Shown here piece by piece: positions 1 through 5,042 of a stretch of 5,537 nt of DNA. The notes below the pieces were generated by a model that saw nothing but the letters and a program-made list of their open reading frames with translations, ran no database searches and had not been told where the DNA came from. Every line of letters begins with the position of its first letter. Position 1 is the stretch's first letter. The position numbers were made by a program, and so were the translations under genes. The DNA lies in contig JAFQND010000300.1 in assembly GCA_017396055.1 (NCBI GenBank), positions 1-5,537 on the forward strand. The letters run 5' to 3'. This DNA comes from Oscillospiraceae bacterium. GTDB taxonomy: Bacteria; Bacillota; Clostridia; Oscillospirales; Ruminococcaceae.

Positions 1-2
1 AG

Positions 3-122
3 GCTTGCCGCTGTGTAGGCGCATGCGGACTTGCACCTGTCATGATGGTCAATGAAGATGTTCACGGCAGAGTTACCCCAGATGATGTTGAAGGCATCAT
101 CAATCAGTACAGAAACGCCTAA
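3..122 (+). CDS. NuoE/HydC-like [2Fe-2S] thioredoxin-fold subunit, C-terminal fragment
   Basis: Only the last 39 codons are in the window; the gene starts upstream. The reading frame contains CVGACGLAPVMMVNED followed by VTPDDVEGI and a short tail ending NA. This is the C-terminal half of the thioredoxin-like [2Fe-2S] fold of the complex I 24 kDa subunit family. The Cys-x3-Cys-x-x-AP pattern supplies two of the four cluster ligands; the first pair would lie upstream. In Clostridia such subunits (NuoE, HydC, HndA types) pass electrons between NAD(P)H-oxidising flavoproteins and [FeFe] hydrogenases, and small stand-alone copies occur in HydS-type clusters. An extra cysteine lies two residues before the motif. 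A 27-base gap separates it from the next gene on the same strand, so it is probably the upstream member of the same operon. The family call is secure. Whether it serves a catalytic hydrogenase or the sensory module cannot be decided from this fragment. Confidence 0.85.
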   Translation, partial: ACRCVGACGLAPVMMVNEDVHGRVTPDDVEGIINQYRNA

Positions 123-149
123 ACCCCAGACCGTGAGGGGAGAAACAAT

Positions 150-509
150 ATGAAAGTCAAGCAGATCATCGAGACCCTTAACGCCAGGCTTCTCGTAGGC
201 GAGGAATTTCTCGATCCCGATATCGAGACTGCCTGCGGCAGCGACATGATGAGCGACGTCCTTGCGGCGTCAAAGGCCAAGGACCTGCTGCTGACCGGAC
301 TGGTTAATCTGCAGGTCGTAAGAACTGCAGCTGTGGTAGACGCAAAGTGCATCGTTTTCGTTCGCGGAAAGGTGCCCGATGAAGATATGCTGGCGATCGC
401 CCGCCGCAAGGATATGGTGGTTCTGTCCACCGATCTGAGAATGTACAACGCCTGCGGACGTCTGTGGGAAGCAGGACTCAAGGGAGGTGTGATCGGTGAC
501 AGCGATTAA
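150..509 (+). CDS. DRTGG-domain protein (first of two)
   Basis: This is a small soluble protein of 119 residues with no signal peptide or membrane segment. After a short N-terminal helix (MKVKQIIETL), residues 28-112 carry the pattern of a free-standing DRTGG domain: ACGSDMMSDVLA, then LLLTGLVNLQVVRTA, a hydrophobic strand KCIVFVRG, and VVLSTDLRMYNACGRLW. DRTGG domains also occur between other domains in phosphotransacetylases and in CBS-type pyrophosphatases, where they are thought to bind small ligands or support oligomers; no enzymatic role is established for the short versions. ATG 150 has a good ribosome binding site, GAGGGGAG at 135-142, with 7 bases of spacing. The gene overlaps the start of the ATPase gene by 14 bases, which implies translational coupling. 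A paralogue lies downstream at 2269. Placement beside the sensory hydrogenase suggests a partner or regulator in that module; this is inferred from context. Confidence 0.8.
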   Translation: MKVKQIIETLNARLLVGEEFLDPDIETACGSDMMSDVLAASKAKDLLLTGLVNLQVVRTAAVVDAKCIVFVRGKVPDEDMLAIARRKDMVVLSTDLRMYNACGRLWEAGLKGGVIGDSD

Positions 510-916
510 GCTTCAGTATAAAGTTGACGGCACCGATTTTACCCGCGCCGGCGAGGCTTCCTCTGCGGTAAAGAAAAAAACTGCGCCAGATGGGCGTTCC
601 TGCCGATGCGATCAGACGGGTATCCATCTGTCTGTATGAAGGCGAGATCAATATGGTCATCCATGCCAACGGCGGCGATATCGATGTTCTGGTCTATCCC
701 GACCGGATCGAGATGATCTTAAAGGACACCGGCAAGGGCATTGCCAATATCGAACAGGCCATGCAGGCCGGCTGGTCCACTGCCACCGAGAAGGTACATT
801 CGCTGGGCTTCGGCGCCGGTATGGGCCTTCCCAACATGAAGACCAATTCGGACGAGATGAAGATCGACAGCACCGTCGGTGTGGGCACCACGGTGTATAT
901 GACGGTAAAATTCTGA
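496..916 (+). pseudogene. GHKL/anti-sigma-type ATPase (HATPase_c), frameshifted at an A7 run
   Basis: The product would be a small GHKL-fold ATP-binding protein like those beside NuoE and HydS genes in Clostridia, akin to anti-sigma kinases of the RsbW/SpoIIAB type. The gene starts at GTG 496 behind a strong ribosome binding site (GGGAGGTG, 482-489) and overlaps the previous gene. The first 28 codons (VTAIKLQYKVDG...GEASSAVKKK) match the family N-terminus, but the frame then runs to a stop at 637-639. The rest of the protein continues in another frame from 581 (LRQMGVPADAIRR) to a stop at 914-916. Removing one A from the seven at 574-580 joins the halves into 139 residues. All Bergerat-fold motifs follow the break (joined numbering): N-box EGEINMVIHA 48-57, G1 box DTGKGI 77-82, G2 loop GFGAGMGL 104-111, and GVGTT near 128-132. 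The cause could be a sequencing error, a real mutation or slippage. ATG 590 has no visible ribosome binding site, so independent translation of the second part is doubtful. Confidence 0.8.
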
Positions 917-964
917 CCGTCTTTTCCATAAAGTTCCGCAGAGTCTCCTGTCGGGACGTTCAGC

Positions 965-971
965 AAGGAGG
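965..971 (+). promoter_or_regulatory. Ribosome binding site setting the hydrogenase-like gene start at 980
   Basis: AAGGAGG is a full Shine-Dalgarno sequence. It ends only 2 bases before ATG 974 but 8 bases before ATG 980. The latter is normal spacing, so 980 (protein beginning MAEFFHSV) is preferred over 974 (MPMAEFF). Confidence 0.75.
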
Positions 972-979
972 TTATGCCA

Positions 980-2272
980 ATGGCTGAGTTTTTCCATTCG
1001 GTAAGACTGGATACAGAGCTTTGCAAAGGATGCATCAACTGCATCAAGCGGTGTCCCACCGAGGCGATCCGCGTGCGCAACAAAAAAGCCGTCATTCTGC
1101 CGGAACGGTGTATTGACTGCGGCGAATGTATCCGGATCTGTCCCCATCACGCCAAACGTGCAGTCTGTGATCCTCTGTCGATCATCGGACAGTTCAAATA
1201 TTCTATCGCACTGCCGCCTCCTTCCCTGATGGCGCAGTTCAACAATCTGGAAGACGTGGACATCGTTCTGAGTGCGCTGAAGGAATTCGGCTTTGACGAC
1301 GTGTTCGAAGTTTCCCGCGCAGCCGAGATCGTATCGGCTGCCACCCGTGAACTGATGGAAAAAGGAGAGCTTCCTCTGCCCGTTATCAGTTCGGCATGCC
1401 CCGCTGTCACCCGCCTGATCCGGGTACGTTTCCCCGGTCTGATCGATCATGTGCTGCCGCTCAATGCGCCCATCGAAGTGGCTGCGCGTATGGCTAAAAA
1501 AGAAGCTGCCGCCCGTACCGGTCTGCCGGAAAGCGAGATCGGCGCCATCTTTATCAGCCCATGTCCCGCCAAGGTCACCGCGACCAGAATGCCGATCGGT
1601 ATCGAAAAGAGTGCCGTTGACGGCGTCGTGGCGGTCAGCGATGTATATCCCAAGCTGTTCCCGCTGATGAGCAAGCTTGTCAGTGAGGGAAGAGTCACCA
1701 CGCCTTCCGAAGCGGGCCGTATCGGTATCTCCTGGGGCAGCAGCTCCGGCGAATCGTCGGGACTTCTCAACGACAGCTATCTGGCTGCCGATGGTATCGA
1801 AAATGTTATCCGTGTGCTGGAAGACCTGGAAGACGAGAAGATCAACGGCGTCGAGTTTATCGAGCTGAATGCCTGCAGCGGCGGTTGTGTCGGCGGCGTG
1901 CTCAACGTGGAAAACCCCTATATCGCCGAAACCAAACTCAAGCGTATCCGCAAGACGCTGCCCATCAGCCTCAACCACCCCGATATCTATGAGCTGCACG
2001 AAGAACTGGGCTGGGATACTGCCATGCGGTTTGTTCCTGTCATGGAACTGGACAGCAACATGATGGCCGCCATGCAGAAAATGGCCCGAATCGACGAGAT
2101 CGTCGATCAGCTGGAGGGCCTTGACTGCGGAAGCTGCGGCGCTCCTTCCTGCCGGGCACTGGCGGAGGACGTGGTACGCGGTCTTGCTTCGATCGAAGAC
2201 TGTGTGTTCTATTTCCGCAGTCTGCATCAGCATGATAAAACAGAAGAGACAAAAAAGGAGGAAGTTGAATGA
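980..2272 (+). CDS. Sensory-type [FeFe]-hydrogenase H-domain protein with three additional Fe-S cluster sites
   Basis: The protein has 430 residues from ATG 980. Residues 15-54 hold two ferredoxin-type [4Fe-4S] motifs (C15, C18, C21, C25 and C44, C47, C50, C54). Next comes an [FeFe]-hydrogenase large-subunit domain with three degenerate H-cluster signatures: L1 SSACPA at 137-142, L2 SPCPAK at 193-198, and L3 E295 with C299 and C303 in CSGGCVGG. The four cluster-binding cysteines (C140, C195, C299, C303) remain, as does the L2 lysine K198. The proton-shuttle cysteine of the canonical TSCCP motif is alanine 139, and the L2 methionine is serine. A four-cysteine Fe-S domain follows (CGSCGAPSC with C383, C386, C391, then C408). 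HydS proteins such as that of Thermotoga share this order and the alanine but add a PAS domain; here the chain ends in a short charged tail (DKTEETKKEEVE). Cytoplasmic, with no membrane segment. Its stop overlaps the next start (ATGA). H2 or redox sensing is inferred; weak catalysis remains possible. Confidence 0.88.
   Translation: MAEFFHSVRLDTELCKGCINCIKRCPTEAIRVRNKKAVILPERCIDCGECIRICPHHAKRAVCDPLSIIGQFKYSIALPPPSLMAQFNNLEDVDIVLSALKEFGFDDVFEVSRAAEIVSAATRELMEKGELPLPVISSACPAVTRLIRVRFPGLIDHVLPLNAPIEVAARMAKKEAAARTGLPESEIGAIFISPCPAKVTATRMPIGIEKSAVDGVVAVSDVYPKLFPLMSKLVSEGRVTTPSEAGRIGISWGSSSGESSGLLNDSYLAADGIENVIRVLEDLEDEKINGVEFIELNACSGGCVGGVLNVENPYIAETKLKRIRKTLPISLNHPDIYELHEELGWDTAMRFVPVMELDSNMMAAMQKMARIDEIVDQLEGLDCGSCGAPSCRALAEDVVRGLASIEDCVFYFRSLHQHDKTEETKKEEVE
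2256..2261 (+). promoter_or_regulatory. Ribosome binding site of the second DRTGG gene, inside the hydrogenase-like gene
   Basis: AGGAGG lies within the last codons of the hydrogenase-like gene, 7 bases before ATG 2269. With the ATGA overlap it indicates translational coupling of the two genes. Confidence 0.7.
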
Positions 2273-2607
2273 CTCCACTGGCATTTGCTGAAAAATACGG
2301 CTATACCGTAGCCTGCGCGGGCTGCGGAAACGAACGGGAGATCGGCGGCGTTTACTGCTGCGACCTTCTGAGCATGGTCATGGGCCGGGCCAAAGAAGAT
2401 GACGCTTTCCTGACCGTTATGGGCAATGTGAACACCATTGCGGTCGCGGTGCTGGCCGATGTGGGCTGTGTGATCCTCTGTGAGGGCATCAAGCTGGACG
2501 AAGCCGTTTTACAGAAAGCCGTCGATCAGGAAGTCTGTGTTCTCTACAGCGACGAGCCCACTTTCCAGGTGGCACTGAAGCTGGCAAAGGAACTTGAGCT
2601 GGTATAA
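2269..2607 (+). CDS. DRTGG-domain protein (second of two), cysteine-rich
   Basis: This soluble protein of 112 residues is paralogous to the one encoded at 150-509. Both share the order D-x-L/M-S-x-V-x(3)-A-K, then L-T-x(3)-N, a hydrophobic strand with a conserved cysteine (GCVILCEG here, KCIVFVRG there), and a VLYSDEPTF / VLSTDLRMY segment. The copy is compact: the DRTGG-like domain occupies nearly the whole chain from about residue 25. It differs in having seven cysteines: CAGC at 16-19, CC at 30-31, C67, C71 and C90. These could reflect thiol chemistry or metal binding, but no standard cluster motif is complete. The start overlaps the hydrogenase-like stop by four bases and is preceded by AGGAGG at 2256-2261, so the two proteins are probably made in matched amounts. 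A ligand-binding or scaffolding role in the sensory module is inferred. No enzymatic residues can be named. Confidence 0.78.
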   Translation: MTPLAFAEKYGYTVACAGCGNEREIGGVYCCDLLSMVMGRAKEDDAFLTVMGNVNTIAVAVLADVGCVILCEGIKLDEAVLQKAVDQEVCVLYSDEPTFQVALKLAKELELV

Positions 2608-2625
2608 TCCCGGTACAGTTTACGA

Positions 2626-2637
2626 AAGGCGGTGATC
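2626..2637 (+). promoter_or_regulatory. Ribosome binding site deciding the PHP gene start at 2641
   Basis: AAGGCGGTGATC differs from the extended consensus AAGGAGGTGATC at one base. It overlaps GTG 2632, which therefore sits inside the binding site, and its core ends 8 bases before GTG 2641. This supports 2641 as the true start. Confidence 0.7.
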
Positions 2638-2640
2638 CCG

Positions 2641-3330
2641 GTGCCCCGACTGCGGTACGATCTGCATATCCATTCCTGTCTGTCGCCCTGCGGCGAAGAA
2701 GAGATGACGCCGAATAATATCATCGGCATGGCGCAGATCCTGGAGCTGGACGCCATTGCGGTGGCGGACCACAATACGGCCAAAAATCTGCCTGCCGTGG
2801 CGGCGCTGGGCAAAGCCAACGGTATTCTGGTCATCCCGGCGATCGAGGTGACCACGGCAGAAGAAGTTCATGTGCTCTCGCTGTTTCCCTCGGTTGAGGC
2901 AGCGCTGGAAATGGATAAGGTTTTGTATGACGCGCTGCCGGCCATTATGAACCGTCCGGATATCTTCGGCAGACAGCTGTGGATGGACGAAGAGGACACT
3001 GTTCTCGGTGAGACCGACAAACTTCTGATCAACGCCACCTCTCTTTCCATTGAAAAGGTCTTTGCGAAGGTGAGAGAACTGGGCGGTGTGCCGATCCCCG
3101 CCCATATCGACAAGAACTCCTATTCGGTCATCGCAAACCTGGGCTTTATTCCGCCCGAGCTGGAGGCGGTGACGGTGGAAGTAAAGAATCCGCCCTGTGC
3201 TGCGGCAGAGCCTTACCGGGTCATCACCGACTCGGACGCACACGCACTGGAGATCATGGCAGAGCACGATGCCGGCGAACTGGAGGTACCGGAAGTGACC
3301 GTTGCCGCCGTTCTGAACGCACTGCGCTGA
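2641..3330 (+). CDS. PHP-superfamily metal-dependent phosphoesterase
   Basis: The protein has 229 residues from GTG 2641 (MPRLRYDLHIHSC). Starting at GTG 2632 would add three residues, but that codon lies inside the ribosome binding site. The PHP metal-binding motifs are all visible: DLHIHSCLSPCG with H9 and H11, ADHNT with D43 and H44, E69 in IPAIEVT, H77 in EEVHVL, H155 in IPAHID, and TDSDAH with D199 and H201. These residues typically hold a two- or three-metal cluster that hydrolyses phosphomonoesters or phosphodiesters. Relatives include histidinol phosphatase, polymerase-associated PHP domains and the TrpH/RNase AM group. At this length it is a stand-alone PHP protein without an added domain. 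It is the last gene before a hairpin, 33 bases after the second DRTGG gene. PHP genes recur beside HydS and NuoE genes in Clostridia, so a signalling or nucleotide-hydrolysing output of the module is possible. The substrate is unknown. Confidence 0.87.
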   Translation: MPRLRYDLHIHSCLSPCGEEEMTPNNIIGMAQILELDAIAVADHNTAKNLPAVAALGKANGILVIPAIEVTTAEEVHVLSLFPSVEAALEMDKVLYDALPAIMNRPDIFGRQLWMDEEDTVLGETDKLLINATSLSIEKVFAKVRELGGVPIPAHIDKNSYSVIANLGFIPPELEAVTVEVKNPPCAAAEPYRVITDSDAHALEIMAEHDAGELEVPEVTVAAVLNALR

Positions 3331-3337
3331 AAAAAAG

Positions 3338-3358
3338 GCCGCCCGGAAGGGCGGCTTT
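3338..3358 (+). terminator. GC-rich hairpin after the PHP gene, probable intrinsic terminator
   Basis: GCCGCCC (3338-3344) pairs perfectly with GGGCGGC (3349-3355) around the GNRA-type loop GGAA. An A run precedes the stem at 3331-3336 and TTT follows at 3356-3358, extending it by G-U and A-U pairs. The U tract is interrupted (TTTCATGCTGTTTTT). It starts 7 bases after the PHP stop codon and ends about 24 bases before the next start, so it may be a partial terminator or an attenuating element rather than a complete stop. Confidence 0.7.
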
Positions 3359-3370
3359 CATGCTGTTTTT

Positions 3371-3375
3371 GGAGG
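3371..3375 (+). promoter_or_regulatory. Ribosome binding site selecting among three consecutive ATG codons
   Basis: GGAGG is followed by ATG codons at 3377, 3380 and 3383. Spacing is 1, 4 and 7 bases respectively, so the third (protein MTPYELSV) is the most likely start. Confidence 0.7.
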
Positions 3376-3382
3376 AATGATG

Positions 3383-4459
3383 ATGACCCCTTACGAACTA
3401 TCTGTCCTGCAGGCGGGCGAGAACCTGGACGCGCTGATGAACCTTGACCCGAGGGGTTACGGTGTCTGCAGAACATTGTATCCTGCGGCGAGAAAACTTG
3501 CCGGGTCAGACGGGCCTGTGAGCATACACGGTGCGGAATATCTTCTGGAGCATATCAGGTCCGGTGAGGCTGTTTATGTGCTGACCGGGTTTGTTCTTCT
3601 GCCCCATGAATGTCCCGAAACGGACGGAGCCGTCAGTTCGATGGTCTTCTGCCGGATGGTGGCACAGATGGGTGCAAAGCCGGTGCTTGTCTGTCCCGAA
3701 GACTGCCGCGAACCGGCAAAGGCGATGGCTGCCGCCGCGGGGCTGCATTTCTATGACGGGGAAGATGCTGTTGAGAAGGTGAAAAAACTGCCCGCTTCGG
3801 TGGGATTTGTTGCGTTTCCAAAGGAAAAGGAAGCAGCAGAGCGGAAAATCGCTTCTCTTCTGGAAAAGGAACTTCCTTCGATGGCGGTGGCTGTCGAACT
3901 GCCCGGCAGAAACGAAAAAGATGTTTATCACAACGCCACAGGTCTCGACCTGACTCATCTGGAGGCAAAGACCGATCTTCTTTTCGAAGCCCTTTCGGAA
4001 AAGGGCGTACCGGCCCTTGCGGTCGGCGACCTGGGAAACGAGGCAGGGCTTGCGGCGCTGCGGCCGCATCTCTATGAGCATATCCCCTATACCGCCCCGG
4101 ACGAGTGCCGATGCGGCTGCGGCGGCGGGATCGCTGCGAAAACGGCGGCAGACTGCGTTCTGACGGCGACAACCTCCGACTGGGGACTGATGGCGCTGAC
4201 GGCCGCCATGGCACTTTTGCTGGAAAGGGAGGACCTTCTGCCCGACGCGGCGGTTTATGCACGGGTACTGGACGCCGGAGCCAGAGCGGGGCTTGTTGAT
4301 ATGAACGGCTGGCATATTCCCGCGGTGGACGGATTCGGTGAAGAACTTCTGCTGCCGGTGATCACGCTGATGGCTGAGACCTGCCGGAATATTCTGAAAG
4401 TGAGAAAGACCGGCGAGTGCGATCACTGGTTTGGCGGAATGCTCCGGAAAAATTTCTGA
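3383..4459 (+). CDS. DUF4392 / D-glutamate cyclase C-terminal-like protein
   Basis: The protein has 358 residues and no signal peptide or clear membrane segment. Recognisable blocks are LTGFVLLPHECPETDG (68-82), a Rossmann-like stretch VAQMGAKPVLVCPEDC (about 93-108), VAVELPGRNEKDVYHNATG (169-187), AVGDLGNEAGLAAL (213-226, the family's GDGGNEIGMG-type signature in variant form), CRCGCGGG (242-249), and TATTSDWG (261-268, like the family SNWGA block). The domain is known as the C-terminal part of mitochondrial D-glutamate cyclase, which converts D-glutamate to 5-oxo-D-proline; many bacteria encode it as a single-domain protein with unproven activity. A replaced glycine in the signature (GDLGNE for GDGGNE) and the cysteine cluster are features to note. 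The gene follows the PHP terminator hairpin closely and has no convincing promoter of its own, so it may depend on read-through. A D-amino-acid or peptidoglycan turnover role is inferred from the family only. The fold family is fairly sure; the reaction is not. Confidence 0.75.
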   Translation: MTPYELSVLQAGENLDALMNLDPRGYGVCRTLYPAARKLAGSDGPVSIHGAEYLLEHIRSGEAVYVLTGFVLLPHECPETDGAVSSMVFCRMVAQMGAKPVLVCPEDCREPAKAMAAAAGLHFYDGEDAVEKVKKLPASVGFVAFPKEKEAAERKIASLLEKELPSMAVAVELPGRNEKDVYHNATGLDLTHLEAKTDLLFEALSEKGVPALAVGDLGNEAGLAALRPHLYEHIPYTAPDECRCGCGGGIAAKTAADCVLTATTSDWGLMALTAAMALLLEREDLLPDAAVYARVLDAGARAGLVDMNGWHIPAVDGFGEELLLPVITLMAETCRNILKVRKTGECDHWFGGMLRKNF

Positions 4460-4527
4460 GTGTCTGCGAAAAGGGGCGGGCAGGGCTGTTCCTTTCTTAG
4501 AAAGCCGAAAGGCAGAATCTGAAATAG

Positions 4528-4533
4528 AAAGGA
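4528..4533 (+). promoter_or_regulatory. Ribosome binding site of the repeat-protein gene
   Basis: AAAGGA lies 8 bases before ATG 4542 and only 2 bases before ATG 4536. The spacing favours the second ATG. No clear -35/-10 promoter is visible in the 82-base gap after the DUF4392 gene. Confidence 0.6.
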
Positions 4534-4541
4534 AAATGAAT

Positions 4542-4886
4542 ATGTCTGTCAGCATTTATCGTGGAAGAGGATGGAGCAGAGAACAGGTCGGCGAGATCGA
4601 TTCTGACGGCAGCGTTTATCGCGGAAGAGGCTGGGGAAGAACCCAGGTCGGCGAAATTGACAACGACGGAAGCGTCTATTCGGGAAGAGGTTGGGGCAGA
4701 ACCCTGATCGGCGAAGTCGCCTCTGACGGCAGCGTTTACCGCGGAAGAGGATGGAGCAGAGACCTGGTGGGTGAAGTCAGCTCCGACGGCAGTGTTTACT
4801 CCGGCAGAGGCTGGGGCAAGGATCTGATCGGTGAGGTGGAAGGAGATATCTACCGTGCCGGTGCAGCTTTGCTGCTTCTGCTCTGA
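4542..4886 (+). CDS. Small protein of five 20-residue repeats, possible five-fold beta-flower type
   Basis: The protein has 114 residues from ATG 4542, with a ribosome binding site 8 bases upstream. After MS it consists of five tandem 20-residue units with consensus G-S-V-Y-R/S-G-R-G-W-S/G-R-x-x-V/I-G-E-V/I-x-x-D. It ends with a partial sixth strand, IYRAG, and a hydrophobic tail, AALLLLL. No signal peptide is present. The regular G/Y/W/VGE spacing suggests one beta-hairpin per repeat, closing into a five-bladed ring. This resembles proteins annotated as beta-flower proteins, with DG-x-IY and IG-x-V/I repeats; that assignment is from memory of the pattern and is tentative. Each unit is exactly 60 bases and the copies differ at many third positions, so the repeat is old or selected at protein level. 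The tail might be a final strand or a membrane contact. It follows the DUF4392 gene by 82 bases and precedes a strong terminator. Function is unknown. Confidence 0.8.
   Translation: MSVSIYRGRGWSREQVGEIDSDGSVYRGRGWGRTQVGEIDNDGSVYSGRGWGRTLIGEVASDGSVYRGRGWSRDLVGEVSSDGSVYSGRGWGKDLIGEVEGDIYRAGAALLLLL
4548..4847 (+). repeat. Five tandem 60-bp in-frame coding repeats
   Basis: The units lie at 4548-4607, 4608-4667, 4668-4727, 4728-4787 and 4788-4847. All are 60 bases with no indels. Shared cores include GGAAGAGG before TGG and the GACGGCAGCGT/GACGGAAGCGT junctions. Units 1 and 4 (YRGRGWSR) are alike, units 3 and 5 share YSGRGWG, and unit 2 mixes the two (YRGRGWG). Confidence 0.9.
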
Positions 4887-4910
4887 TGACTCGCAGAAAA
4901 AAGATGTAAA

Positions 4911-4953
4911 AAGACCGGTGAGCAGCATCAGCTGTTCATCGGCCTTTCTTTGT
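4911..4953 (+). terminator. Rho-independent terminator after the repeat-protein gene
   Basis: A 12-pair stem forms between 4915-4926 (CCGGTGAGCAGC) and 4931-4942 (GCTGTTCATCGG), including two G-U pairs, around the loop ATCA. Past one mismatch (A4914/C4943), a G-C pair and A-U pairs extend the base. The stem is followed by TTTCTTTGTTT and preceded by an A-rich stretch. It lies 25 bases after the stop codon of the repeat protein. The remainder of the 4887-5042 gap holds no gene. Confidence 0.8.
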
Positions 4954-5018
4954 TTCAGTCAAAAACGGTATATTCACGGGTTTGTTTTCCCGGCCTGTGA
5001 GACATTTGTCCTGTGAAA

Positions 5019-5034
5019 GACCGCTCCTGCGGAA
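5019..5034 (-). terminator. Weak hairpin after the DUF4956 gene
   Basis: Read on the minus strand, CCGC-AGGA-GCGG forms a four-pair stem about 10 bases downstream of the DUF4956 stop, followed by TCTTTC. The stem is short and the U tract is poor, so it is only a candidate terminator for the convergent gene. The strong hairpin at 4911-4953 could also act on this strand, since an A-rich run precedes it. Confidence 0.3.
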
Positions 5035-5042
5035 CCGGGGCA

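Noticed and set aside
575..581. A AAA AAC slippery heptamer suggesting programmed -1 frameshifting
   Set aside because: The incoming frame reads AAA at 574 and 577, so the heptamer is out of phase. The required change is +1 (skipping one base), which this heptamer does not provide, and no stimulatory hairpin is evident.
917..979. Possible hidden gene or promoter in the gap before the hydrogenase-like gene
   Set aside because: The gap is only about 60 bases and holds the ribosome binding site; no -35/-10 pair or hairpin of note is visible.
719..2284. A 521-codon open frame on the minus strand opposite the hydrogenase-like gene
   Set aside because: It is antisense to a gene with clear Fe-S and H-cluster motifs, has a low-complexity His/Gln/Arg-rich composition and matches no family; it is a product of codon bias on the other strand.
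2620..3267. A 215-codon minus-strand open frame opposite the PHP gene
   Set aside because: The plus strand carries all PHP metal-binding motifs; the minus frame shows no recognisable motif.
4492..4504. Inverted repeat CTTTC-TTA-GAAAG before the repeat-protein gene as an operator
   Set aside because: Only five pairs in a short AT-rich context; such palindromes arise by chance and no promoter elements flank it.
3506..4555. A 349-codon minus-strand open frame opposite the DUF4392 gene, and a smaller one at 3633-4262
   Set aside because: Both are antisense shadows of a recognisable plus-strand gene, are rich in Arg, His and Pro, and have no family pattern.
4548..4847. The 60-base periodic repeat as a CRISPR array or satellite
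   Set aside because: The units are contiguous without spacers, diverge at synonymous positions and keep one open frame with its own ribosome binding site, so it is coding.
4831..5016. A 61-codon plus-strand frame extending beyond the repeat protein
   Set aside because: It overlaps the end of the repeat gene in another frame and runs straight through the strong terminator, with no ribosome binding site.
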